Source: JANOBD01 sp031411495
GTDB lineage: Bacteria; Planctomycetota; Phycisphaerae; Tepidisphaerales; Tepidisphaeraceae
DNA: 64,000 nt
Direction: 5' to 3'
Assembly: GCA_031411495.1 (NCBI GenBank)
Contig: JANOBD010000148.1
Location: 124,001-188,000 of the forward strand
Every line of letters begins with the position of its first letter. Position 1 is the stretch's first letter. This document shows positions 32,029-40,040 of the stretch, piece by piece. A model generated the notes under the pieces. That model saw only the letters and a program-made list of their open reading frames with translations, had not been told where the DNA came from and searched no databases. Made by a program: the position numbers and the translations under genes.

Positions 32029-34991
32029 CGCCGGATCGCGCCGGTGATGTCGCGGAAATCCTCGATCAGCCCGGTCTCGAGGTTCCAGGTGATCGTGGAA
32101 AAGCCGATCCGCGACGTGCCCTGGGAATCGAAGACCTCGACCGGCTGGGCGTCGGTCCCGTGGGCGTGGGCGAGCTGGGTCTGGAGGTCGTAGAGAAGCT
32201 CGGCGGCGTCGAAGGAGGTCTCCTTCGAGCGGACGGCGACCTCGCCGACGGCGCGCAGGGTTTTCAGATCGATCCGCGGGGTCATCTGGTCGAAGCCGGT
32301 GGTCGTGTCGATCGGCGTAAGGGTGCCGGTGATCTGGTTGCAGATGATGCGGACGGGTTCGTTCGCGCCTTCACGCTGGAAGCCGACGCGAACGCCGCCG
32401 TTGAGCACCAGCAGGCCGCCGCGCATGTCCCAGTCCAGGCGCTCGCGCCACAGCATGGCGAGTTCGCCGGGGCCGAACTTGCCCTTGTCGTCGGCGGGCT
32501 TGGCGCGGTGGTCGATCATGAGCATCCGGCCGGGCGCGGGGACGTGCATGGTGCCGGCGGCGAGGTCGATCTCGAGCCGCGAACTGTCGAGCGACGAACT
32601 GCGACCGTCCGTGGTCGTGACGTTAAGCGTGACGTCGGTGTCGAGCGTGAGCGATCGGATGGATTCGAACTCGAGCCCGCCGAGGCCAGTGGCGGCAGGT
32701 TTCGTCGCGCTGGCCGGCTTGCTCTGGAATTGCATCGTTCCGTGTCTGGCTTGTGCGTACAACTGGGAACCCTTGTCGTCGTGGCCGTTGATGCCGACCG
32801 CGCCGACGAACTGGCACACGCCGGTTTTGCCGTCGAGGTTCATGGACTCGGCCCAGTTGACGCCGACATCCGTGCCCGACCGTTTCGGATTCGCGCCGAC
32901 GAAGCTCCCTTCGCCGGGCACACGGATGTCGCCGGTGGCAGGATCGAGTTCGATTTCGCTTCCCTGGAGCGATCCCTTGGGACTCGAAAGCAGGGCGGGA
33001 GCGCCGCGCACTTTCAATCGCTGTGCTTCTGCGATGCCGGCGAGTTCAACTTCCTGCCCGTCGACGGACGACCCGTCCGGGCGGGTGATGTGAACCGCTT
33101 TCTCCGCGCTGAATCCGGTCACCAGCGTGAAGAAGTCGGCGTCCGCATCCTGATCATTTGCCAGCGAGATGGGCTTGGTTTGTACGCTCATGGATCCCGC
33201 GGCGAGATTCATTCCCCTGGCATCGAGGAGCCGGACCTCGCCGTCGCAGAGGATCGAGTTAAGGAGGGCATCGTGTTCCGCGCCGACAAAGCCGAGTTGG
33301 ATATCCTGTGCCGAAAGCGTTCGCTGGGTCGCATCCGCGCCGACCTTGCAGACGGCATCGCCGCGCGCGTGGACCCGGCGCAGCAGCGACAGGTCGGGGC
33401 TGGGCATGGCGAAGCGCGAACCCGTCGCCGGTTCCGGCGCATCCTCCGGCGGCGCATCGAAACCGAGTTCGAGCGTCGCGCAGTTGAGCGACAGCCGATC
33501 GGAATCGACCTTCGCGTCGCCATCGACGTTAATCTTCTCCAATGCCGCGCCGGGGCCGGACCCGAGCGTGAGCGTCAACTTCCTGGCCCACGACATGGCC
33601 AGCGGCGATTTCTGTTTTTCGCTGGCCGGAATGTTCAGCGCGCCGCCGCCTTCGATGGTGGCGAGGCCGGCATTCTGATCGATGGTCAGCGGGCTCCGCG
33701 AGCGGAGCTGAGCGCCGTTGAGGTCGGTCAATTCAATCGCGCGGACGGTTCCGCCCGGCTCGACGCGGACCTTCCCCGCATCGGGCTCGACGTGAATCAC
33801 CCGGCCGACGGCGACGGCGCCGTTCTCGTCGATCCGCGCCGGCGAACCGACCAGTTCCACCATCTGCGTATGCGGCGCATCGGGGACGAGTCGTACCGGG
33901 CGGACGATGAGCTTGCCCGTCCAGTGGATTTCCAGCGGCTGGGGTTGAGTCGTCGGCGCGGTGGCCGGCGAGGTTTGCGTCCTGTGGCCTGCCGCTTCGG
34001 ATCGCGGCCGTGCCCGCTTGGCGGGCGCCTTCGGTTCCGGTTTCTTAGACGACTGTTCGAGAGGGATGACGCAGCGCATCACATCGCCGCTGGCGATCTC
34101 CTTGCCGTCCTTGATGACGTGAACGTCCTTGTCAAACGTGGCGTGATACAGGTCGTTGCCACGATCGGTCGGAGCAGGCGTTTCGACCGCGACGATGCCG
34201 ATCAGCGATTCCAAAGCAGAGGAGGAGGTGTGGCGGTTCGGTGCCGGAACACGTGTCACCACCGCTTCGCCGACAAACTTCGAGACATCATGCACCAGCA
34301 GCCGATTGCCGCGGAGGATTTCCAGCTGGTCGAGCATACCTTCGCGATCGTTCCACGCGAGGTTAAGACCCTGGCCGTCGAAGTCGAAATCCCGGCCGCG
34401 CATGGTGACGGGCACTTGTTCGGCGGCGTAACCCTGGCCGTTGACGACGCAATCGATCGTCGAGATGCGATTGGAGTTCGAATCGAACTTCACCGCCGGC
34501 ACGGTTACCGTAATGACAGGCTCGGCATCGGTCTTGTGTTCGAAGAAGCACAGCTTGACGTCGTGCAGTTCGCCGTTGGTGGGCGTGGACGTTGCGAGCG
34601 CTTTGGAATCGGTCCGCGCACCCGCCTGGGTGTAGAAGACGTGACCGTCGACGCCATCAAGGCTGATCATGGAATCGCCCTTGCCATAGAAGCGCGCCTG
34701 CGGCTTGACGACATCGACCGAACCGTCGGGGCGCGGGACGACGTCTTCGCTGCGGAACTCGTTGACCACGCGCAGCGACTTGGGGTCCATCGACTGCACC
34801 CAGACGCCGGCGCTCTTGCCAACCGGGACGTTCGGATCGAGCGACGGGATCGTCGTCGGCACGACTTTGGTCGTCGCCGATGGGGGCGCCAACTCCGCGG
34901 CCGTGAACTCTGGTCCGCCGCGCATCACGAAGAAGTAAAAAATCCCGCCCAGCGTCAACGCCAGCAGGCAGACAATGATTGCAGCGCGCAT
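32025..34991 (-). CDS. Giant LptC/LptA (OstA)-like envelope protein
   Basis: 988 residues with one N-terminal membrane anchor (about 3-23). The rest is a predicted all-beta protein with successive OstA/LptA-like strand repeats, such as GVDGHVFYTQAGAR, DCVVNGQGYAAEQVPVTMRG and SILCDGEVRLLDARGMNLAAGSMSV. In E. coli kdsD-kdsC-lptC-lptA-lptB are adjacent; here this protein follows kdsD directly, supporting a role in moving LPS-like lipid across the periplasm. It is about five times longer than E. coli LptC or LptA, so it may form an extended bridge. Similarity to LptC/LptA is judged by eye only. Confidence 0.6.
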   Translation of the reverse strand: MRAAIIVCLLALTLGGIFYFFVMRGGPEFTAAELAPPSATTKVVPTTIPSLDPNVPVGKSAGVWVQSMDPKSLRVVNEFRSEDVVPRPDGSVDVVKPQARFYGKGDSMISLDGVDGHVFYTQAGARTDSKALATSTPTNGELHDVKLCFFEHKTDAEPVITVTVPAVKFDSNSNRISTIDCVVNGQGYAAEQVPVTMRGRDFDFDGQGLNLAWNDREGMLDQLEILRGNRLLVHDVSKFVGEAVVTRVPAPNRHTSSSALESLIGIVAVETPAPTDRGNDLYHATFDKDVHVIKDGKEIASGDVMRCVIPLEQSSKKPEPKAPAKRARPRSEAAGHRTQTSPATAPTTQPQPLEIHWTGKLIVRPVRLVPDAPHTQMVELVGSPARIDENGAVAVGRVIHVEPDAGKVRVEPGGTVRAIELTDLNGAQLRSRSPLTIDQNAGLATIEGGGALNIPASEKQKSPLAMSWARKLTLTLGSGPGAALEKINVDGDAKVDSDRLSLNCATLELGFDAPPEDAPEPATGSRFAMPSPDLSLLRRVHARGDAVCKVGADATQRTLSAQDIQLGFVGAEHDALLNSILCDGEVRLLDARGMNLAAGSMSVQTKPISLANDQDADADFFTLVTGFSAEKAVHITRPDGSSVDGQEVELAGIAEAQRLKVRGAPALLSSPKGSLQGSEIELDPATGDIRVPGEGSFVGANPKRSGTDVGVNWAESMNLDGKTGVCQFVGAVGINGHDDKGSQLYAQARHGTMQFQSKPASATKPAATGLGGLEFESIRSLTLDTDVTLNVTTTDGRSSSLDSSRLEIDLAAGTMHVPAPGRMLMIDHRAKPADDKGKFGPGELAMLWRERLDWDMRGGLLVLNGGVRVGFQREGANEPVRIICNQITGTLTPIDTTTGFDQMTPRIDLKTLRAVGEVAVRSKETSFDAAELLYDLQTQLAHAHGTDAQPVEVFDSQGTSRIGFSTITWNLETGLIEDFRDITGAIRR

Positions 34992-35032
34992 CGGATTCCT
35001 TTCAAACGCTTACGCCGTCCACTTCGCTACGC

Positions 35033-35068
35033 ACGGCCAGTTCTCCACTCACGGCCAGTTCTCCACTC
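35033..35068. repeat. 18-bp perfect tandem duplication at the kdsD stop
   Basis: ACGGCCAGTTCTCCACTC occurs at 35033-35050 and again at 35051-35068. The right copy overlaps the kdsD stop codon (35067-35069, TGA on the minus strand). Confidence 0.75.
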
Positions 35069-36068
35069 ACGTCTCTTCGTCGTTCACGTCGAACATTTTC
35101 AACACGACCAGGTCCTGGACGTCGATCATGCCGATCGGGCGATCGTCCGGGTCGACAACCGGCAATTCGTCGATTCGCAGAGGGCGCATGATCGCGATCG
35201 CCTCGCTCGCCAGCGCATCGGCGCGGACTCGCTTGGGATTTCGAGTCATCACGCTCGCCACCGGCGTTTCCATCGCGCCGCGCGGATCGCGCAGCACGAG
35301 CCGGCGCAGGTCGCCGTCGCTGAAGATGCCGCTGATCTTGCCGCGGTCGTCGATGAGGATCACCGCGCCGCTGCGACGCTTGATCCGCGACACGTCCGCG
35401 AGCACCTGGCCGACGGTCAACTGCTCGCTCGCCAGCGGGAGATTTTCGCCGGCTTTGAACGTCATCGCCTCGCTCACGCGGATGAGCTTGCGACCCAGTT
35501 GGCCCGCGGGGTGAAAGACCGCGAACTGGTCGGCGTTGAAGTCGCGCGCCTTCATCACCGAGAGCGCAAGCGCATCGCCGAGTGCGAGCATGGCCGTGGT
35601 CGAGGCGCTGGGCGCGAGTTTGAGCGGGCAGGCCTCTTCGATCTTCCCGGTTGCGATCGTCACATCCGCGTACTTGCCGAGCGAACTCGTGCGCGTCGCG
35701 CAGACGGCAATGACCGGGTGGTTGAGTTTCTTCACGATGCTCAGCAGTCGCAGGATCTCGTCGGTCTCTCCGGAGGCGCTGAGGAGCATGACCAGATCGC
35801 CGTCGCGGACGGCGCCCACGTCGCCGTGAACGGCGTCGCCGGCCGAGAGAAAGTGGGAGGGCGTGCCGGTGCTCGCGAACGTCGCCGAGAGCTTGCGCGC
35901 CACGTGGCCCGCCTTGCCCATTCCGCTGAGCAGGAGGGAACCGCGGCATTCGAGGATCAGATCGAGGGCGCGTTCGAAGTCGTCGTCGACCGCTTCGCGC
36001 ATCCGAGCCACAGCGGCGGCTTCAACCTCGATGACCTGGCGGGCGAAATCACGGATACTTTCATCCAT
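35067..36068 (-). CDS. kdsD: Arabinose-5-phosphate isomerase (KpsF/GutQ family)
   Basis: A 333-residue isomerase that converts ribulose-5-phosphate to arabinose-5-phosphate, the precursor of KDO for LPS. The SIS domain (about 35-175) has LLLSGMGKAGHVARKLSATFASTGTPSHFL, and a late THAMLALGD-type segment (SASTTAMLALGDALAL). Two CBS domains follow (about 205-325). Domain order and length match KdsD/KpsF. It lies immediately upstream of the LptC-like gene on the minus strand, as in the E. coli kdsD-lptC cluster, which supports LPS biogenesis rather than capsule or glucitol metabolism. Confidence 0.92.
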   Translation of the reverse strand: MDESIRDFARQVIEVEAAAVARMREAVDDDFERALDLILECRGSLLLSGMGKAGHVARKLSATFASTGTPSHFLSAGDAVHGDVGAVRDGDLVMLLSASGETDEILRLLSIVKKLNHPVIAVCATRTSSLGKYADVTIATGKIEEACPLKLAPSASTTAMLALGDALALSVMKARDFNADQFAVFHPAGQLGRKLIRVSEAMTFKAGENLPLASEQLTVGQVLADVSRIKRRSGAVILIDDRGKISGIFSDGDLRRLVLRDPRGAMETPVASVMTRNPKRVRADALASEAIAIMRPLRIDELPVVDPDDRPIGMIDVQDLVVLKMFDVNDEET

Positions 36069-36116
36069 CCGCCGCTCATCCTAACCGAATGGAACGCACC
36101 ATCCCAACCCCGCAGG

Positions 36117-36947
36117 TCACTTCGCCGGCTGCGTCGCGGCCTGATGCTTAAGCAGTTCCTGAACCTCAGGCGGCAGCGCAAAGACCTCATCGGGAATCTC
36201 GACGTTGTGTTCCACCTTTGTGTTTACCTGCTCCGGCGAAAGTCCGCTCATCGATTGGCGCGTTTTCATCGCCATGCGGATCGGCACCGCATCCTCATAA
36301 TCCATGTACCGGGTGGTGACGACGATGTTCCCCATATCGGTGGGCACGACGCCATCGGTGCGAAGGAGCAGACCGGTCTTGACCTCGTAGTAGCGCGTCT
36401 CGACCGCATCGATCGATTTGTACTTCAGCACCATCTTGTAAACGTTTACGTCGTTGAGATCGGTCATCTCGGTGACCTCGGCCGACTTGTACGGCTCGAG
36501 AGAGATCTCCGGCGTGAGTTGCATCGATTCGAGTGTCGACTGCGCCATCACGCCGCTCAGGATGCGCGGGCCGCCGGTCTGATCGTTCTTCCAGACGATG
36601 CCGTCGGTGACGCCGATGGTGAACTTGTCGACATTCGGGATTTCGGTCCAGATCCGCGCCTTCCCGTCACTGCGGATGTCGGCGACGAGTTTGCCGTGGA
36701 TGCCGAGATCGGCCAGTTGATACTCGGCTTCGAGGTGGCGCGACTTGATGCTGGCGTACGCCTCTTTGCCTCCGGTGGCTTCGATGTAGCGATCGATCAC
36801 GGCCTGTGCGCTGGGAAGCGGCTGTGTCGCTGCCGGCGACGTGGAAGGCGCGGTGGCCGGCGCGGCGTCCTGGGCGCGAAGCATCGACAGCGTGATCAAA
36901 CACGCGGCCGCCGCGGCGGCGAGTACTGTCCGTTTGCCGTAGGTCAT
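36117..36947 (-). CDS. LolA-like outer-membrane lipoprotein-sorting protein
   Basis: 276 residues with a signal peptide (about 1-25) and Ala/Pro/Thr linker. The sequence SAQAVIDRYIEATGGKEAYASIKSRHLEAEYQL begins the LolA-like fold, and later strands include KARIWTEIPNVDKFTIGVTDGIVWKND and ETRYYEVKTGLLLRTDG. Proteins with this fold carry lipoproteins or lipids across the periplasm. True LolA assignment is uncertain because many secreted planctomycete proteins share this N-terminal pattern. It is upstream of kdsD on the same strand, with 48 bp between. Confidence 0.7.
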   Translation of the reverse strand: MTYGKRTVLAAAAAACLITLSMLRAQDAAPATAPSTSPAATQPLPSAQAVIDRYIEATGGKEAYASIKSRHLEAEYQLADLGIHGKLVADIRSDGKARIWTEIPNVDKFTIGVTDGIVWKNDQTGGPRILSGVMAQSTLESMQLTPEISLEPYKSAEVTEMTDLNDVNVYKMVLKYKSIDAVETRYYEVKTGLLLRTDGVVPTDMGNIVVTTRYMDYEDAVPIRMAMKTRQSMSGLSPEQVNTKVEHNVEIPDEVFALPPEVQELLKHQAATQPAK

Positions 36948-37152
36948 GCTTTCATTCTTGCCGAAGCAACTGGCGAAGTCGAACCCGCCCGGTTGCAGCG
37001 CGATGATTCCTCCATCGCTCAGACACGAATGACGTTGACGTTGGCCGTCAGTTACGGAAGCGCCCGCGGTTTGTATGCAAAACGCCGTGGGAGGCGAAGC
37101 AGCCGAAACGGGCCGGCCGAAAGGACTCGCGATGAGCGCAGACGTGATCGAA

Positions 37153-37236
<84 letters not shown>

Positions 37237-37319
37237 GAGATCGCGAGCGTAGCAAATCGCTCGCGCGTTTTCTAGCAACGATTCGCCGTCGATCATGACG
37301 CCCGACAGGGTGGATCTGC

Positions 37320-37787
37320 CTACTTCGACGGCTGAGTTGCGGCGGCCTCGTCGATCTTGGCGAGGTATTTGCCGGGATTCTTCTCGAACTGTTTCACGCA
37401 GTCCTTGCAGCAGAACTCCACCAGTTGATTCGTGGCGCGATGGACGTACAGAATCGGCTCGCCCATGCCGCCTAGCGCTTCGTCGGAGACGACGCAGTTC
37501 TTGACGGGATAGGTGGCCTTCAGCGTTTCGACGATCTTCGCGTCGAGCTTCTTTTGATTGGCTTCGACATCCTTCTTAAACGATCCGACGCAGTCCTTGC
37601 AGCAGAAGCGAACCTCTCGCCCGCCGATCTGTTCGATCTGGACGGTGCCATCGGTGGGAAGCGTTTCACCGCTCATAATGCAGGTGTTGAGCGGGTAGAC
37701 GCTTGCGGGCTTGGTGGCCGGTTCGCCAGCGAACGAAAAGCCGACGAGCGCGGAAAGGGTCAGCATCGCGATTTGGGCAGATTTCAC
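37320..37787 (-). CDS. Exported protein with duplicated CCKDC metal-binding domain
   Basis: 155 residues with a signal peptide (MLTLSALVGFSFAG). Two similar units follow: NTCIMSGETL...RFCCKDCVGSFKKD and NCVVSDEALGG...EFCCKDCVKQFEKN. Each unit has Cys ahead of CCxDC, resembling TRASH/YHS-type metal-binding knuckles. The GTG at 37787 is chosen because AGGAGCCTCC precedes it and the signal peptide follows; the frame is open to 37976. A role in sequestering or sensing a soft metal such as copper or mercury is inference. No metal pump lies nearby. Confidence 0.75.
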   Translation of the reverse strand: MKSAQIAMLTLSALVGFSFAGEPATKPASVYPLNTCIMSGETLPTDGTVQIEQIGGREVRFCCKDCVGSFKKDVEANQKKLDAKIVETLKATYPVKNCVVSDEALGGMGEPILYVHRATNQLVEFCCKDCVKQFEKNPGKYLAKIDEAAATQPSK

Positions 37788-38046
37788 GGAGGCTCCTGTT
37801 TGGGTTGTGAGGCCGGTCATTGTAGGCAAATGGCTCCTCGATCCCAGCGAAACGGGCATTCCGGATGGCAAAAACATTGCAAGTGCGGGATGTGAGGGGA
37901 CTTTCGCTTGCCAACTGCCGGTAAGATTCGCTACATTTTCCGAGACTATCTGGCGGGTGTGTTGCCCGGCAGACACGATGAGGCGTTCGTGGAGGACTCA
38001 AGTCCTCGCGCCGTTTCGTGGCTCGTGTACGTAAGGAGTGTAAGCC

Positions 38047-38712
38047 ATCGCTACCAATTTCCGCCGCAACCACCTGATCCGCATCTCTCCGGTTCGTCTC
38101 GTCGACGCCAACGACGAAATGGTCGGAATCGTTCCGACCGCCGAGGCGCTCCGCATGGACATGGACGCCGGCCTCGACCTCGTCGAAGTCGCTCCCACCG
38201 CCCGCCCGCCCGTCTGCAAAATCCTCGACTACGGTAAGTTCATGTACCAGCAGTCGAAGAAGGAAGACAAAGCGCGCTCGCACAGCAAGGGTGGCCAGCT
38301 CAAGGAAGTGAAGATCAAGACGGTCCGCATCGGCGACCACGATCTTCAGATCAAGATCAATCACGCCAAGGCGTTCCTTGAAGAGGGCAACAAGGTTCAG
38401 TTCACGCTCCAGTTCAAGGGCCGTGAGATTGCGCACTCGGAACTCGGTTACCAGATCTTCAAGAAGATCAAGGAAGCGCTCTACCTGGTGAGCAAAGTGG
38501 AACAGGATGCGCGGATGATGGGCAAGCGCATCAACCTGGTGCTGATGCCGGATCACAAAGATCCGAACAAGCTCAAAGACCCGGCCAACGCCCCCAAGAG
38601 CGTGACGGCCGCCCGCACCGGCGCGGTCTTGAATATCCCGTCCACCGCAGTCACACCTCGGCCCGCTCCGGCGGCGGCGGCGCCCCGTCCTACGACCTCT
38701 TCGGCGAAGTGA
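38047..38712 (+). CDS. infC: Translation initiation factor IF-3 (AUC start)
   Basis: 221 residues if translation starts at ATC 38047. An in-frame TAA at 38041-38043 excludes anything further upstream, and AAGGAG at 38033-38038 lies 8 nt before the ATC. The encoded NFRRNHLIRISPVRLVD is the conserved IF-3 N-domain. The next ATG (38119) would delete it. The C-domain includes SKKEDKARSHSKGGQLKEVKIKT and VEQDARMMGKRINLVL. Rare AUU/AUC starts are known for infC and underlie its autoregulation. A Pro/Ala C-terminal tail is extra. rpmI and rplT, usually downstream, are missing; a terminator follows instead. Confidence 0.95.
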   Translation: MATNFRRNHLIRISPVRLVDANDEMVGIVPTAEALRMDMDAGLDLVEVAPTARPPVCKILDYGKFMYQQSKKEDKARSHSKGGQLKEVKIKTVRIGDHDLQIKINHAKAFLEEGNKVQFTLQFKGREIAHSELGYQIFKKIKEALYLVSKVEQDARMMGKRINLVLMPDHKDPNKLKDPANAPKSVTAARTGAVLNIPSTAVTPRPAPAAAAPRPTTSSAK

Positions 38713-38743
38713 CCGGCGTCACTCGCATTCAGAAAAATGACTG

Positions 38744-38777
38744 ACGGGCACCACGACGGTGGTGCCCGTTTTCGTTT
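38744..38777 (+). terminator. Intrinsic terminator of infC
   Basis: ACGGGCACCAC (38744-38754) pairs perfectly with GTGGTGCCCGT (38759-38769) around a 4-nt loop and is followed by TTTCGTTTTG. It lies 31 bp after the infC stop. On the minus strand the stem is followed by CAGTCATTTTT, so it may also terminate the pseudopilin operon. Confidence 0.9.
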
Positions 38778-38836
38778 TGTGTCGGGGCAGGACTTCCAGA
38801 CGGTCCACGCCCAGCGCCGAGATCATTCCCGAACGA

Positions 38837-39262
38837 TCATTTCCGGCGCATCGGCTCAAGTTCCGCCGTGACCTGCGACCAGCCCGACTCGGTGCGGGCG
38901 AAAATGATCGACTGCGATTCCGAGCGGTCGAACAACACCGCGCGGACGACGATTCGCCGACGATCCGAAAAATCGGCGGGCGCGACCTCCGCGACGAGCG
39001 TTCCGTCGGCAAGCGCCGCCGGCAACGGGATGGCGTTCTCGCCCGGAGTCGCCGCGTCCATGTTCGACGCCAGCCAGTCCTGCCCGGCGAGGAGCATCAT
39101 GCGGAGTTGGGTGCCGGTCCGTTCGTCGAACGTGCGCTGCGCATCCAGCGTGGTGAGCCGGCCGATCATCACCAGAGCGACTGCAACCAGGCTGATCATG
39201 GTGATGGCAATGATCATGGCCGCGCCGCGGCGCTGACGGGCGGGCAGGGCGATAGCATTCAC
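38837..39262 (-). CDS. Pseudopilin-associated membrane protein (GspK/PilX-like position)
   Basis: 141 residues with one N-terminal helix (about 15-34, AAMIIAITMISLVAVALVMI) after a basic start (RQRRG). This is a pilin-like membrane entry without canonical Glu5. The C-terminal domain is unassigned. The ATG overlaps the preceding stop (ATGA). It is last in the E-F-F-I-J-K gene order, where type II secretion operons carry GspK/PilX-type minor components. Confidence 0.6.
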   Translation of the reverse strand: MNAIALPARQRRGAAMIIAITMISLVAVALVMIGRLTTLDAQRTFDERTGTQLRMMLLAGQDWLASNMDAATPGENAIPLPAALADGTLVAEVAPADFSDRRRIVVRAVLFDRSESQSIIFARTESGWSQVTAELEPMRRK

Positions 39263-39693
39263 TTCAGACCCCCTCGTGCCTGCGCGAGCGCGATGGACGT
39301 CTCCTTCAATCCAATCACGCAGAGATCGCCGTCGAGCCCAAACGTGATCGTTTCGACGACCGGCCAGCCCGTGATCCGGCCGGCTACTTCCCGGCGGAGC
39401 GAACCGGACGAACTCGACCAGCGCACGGACGTGTCGCCATCGCGAAGCGTGAGCCCGCCATTTTCATCCACACGAATCTCCGCGGCAGCCCAGGCATCGG
39501 CGCGCAGTTGTGCAAGCCACTGCTGGTCGGATTGAATCGCGTTCATCGCCTCCGGCACTTCGCGAAACACGCGACCAATCTGGTGAAAGAGCCGGCCGCA
39601 GACCACCACGATCATCGACATCGCAAAGATGCAAAAGAGCATCTCGATCAGTGCGAACCCTCGAACCCGAAGCCGGCTGGAGTGGGTTTTCAC
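39259..39693 (-). CDS. Minor pseudopilin, GspJ-like
   Basis: 144 residues starting at GTG 39693, with AGGAGG upstream and GTGA overlap with the previous stop. The prepilin signature RGFALIEMLFCIFAMSMIVVV (about 11-31) has Glu at +5 after the Gly cleavage position. The globular part is short. The order within the operon suggests a GspJ-type minor pseudopilin. The frame extends upstream to 39768, but that segment is basic and not conserved. Confidence 0.75.
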   Translation of the reverse strand: MKTHSSRLRVRGFALIEMLFCIFAMSMIVVVCGRLFHQIGRVFREVPEAMNAIQSDQQWLAQLRADAWAAAEIRVDENGGLTLRDGDTSVRWSSSSGSLRREVAGRITGWPVVETITFGLDGDLCVIGLKETSIALAQARGGLK

Positions 39694-40040
39694 GGCGCCT
39701 CCTTCACGGGCACGAGGCCGACGAGCGTGGCCGATCGCGGCCCGATTCGCGCTTCGATCTCGATCCACGCGTGGTCCACGGGTGCCGGATCAGATAGTTT
39801 TCGAATGGTGACGCCATCCGCTGCGCCGCCCTGTGTGACGCCGCCCCTTCGCATCGACAACAGCGTTCGCTCCGCCATCCGCGTCGCGGCGCGGTCATTC
39901 GCGAGCGTGTTGGCGACACGGATCCGCTTTGCGGTCACATCGAGAAACAGCACCAGCGTCGCCAGGATCAGCAGCAGTGCAGAGATGAACTCGATCGAGA
40001 TCAGGCCGCGCCGTCGAGTGTTTGGATAGATCCGGTTCAC
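39690..40040 (-). CDS. Minor pseudopilin, GspI-like
   Basis: 116 residues. RRRGLISIEFISALLLILATLVLFLDV (about 9-35) is a prepilin-type helix, with Gly12 as likely cleavage point and Glu at +5. The rest is a short periplasmic domain. It overlaps its neighbours by 4 bp on both sides, so it is translationally coupled in the secretion operon. Confidence 0.72.
   Translation of the reverse strand: MNRIYPNTRRRGLISIEFISALLLILATLVLFLDVTAKRIRVANTLANDRAATRMAERTLLSMRRGGVTQGGAADGVTIRKLSDPAPVDHAWIEIEARIGPRSATLVGLVPVKEAP

Noticed and set aside
38119..38712. infC starting at the ATG 38119
   Set aside because: It would delete the conserved N-terminal IF-3 segment, which is encoded in frame after ATC 38047 with a good ribosome-binding site.
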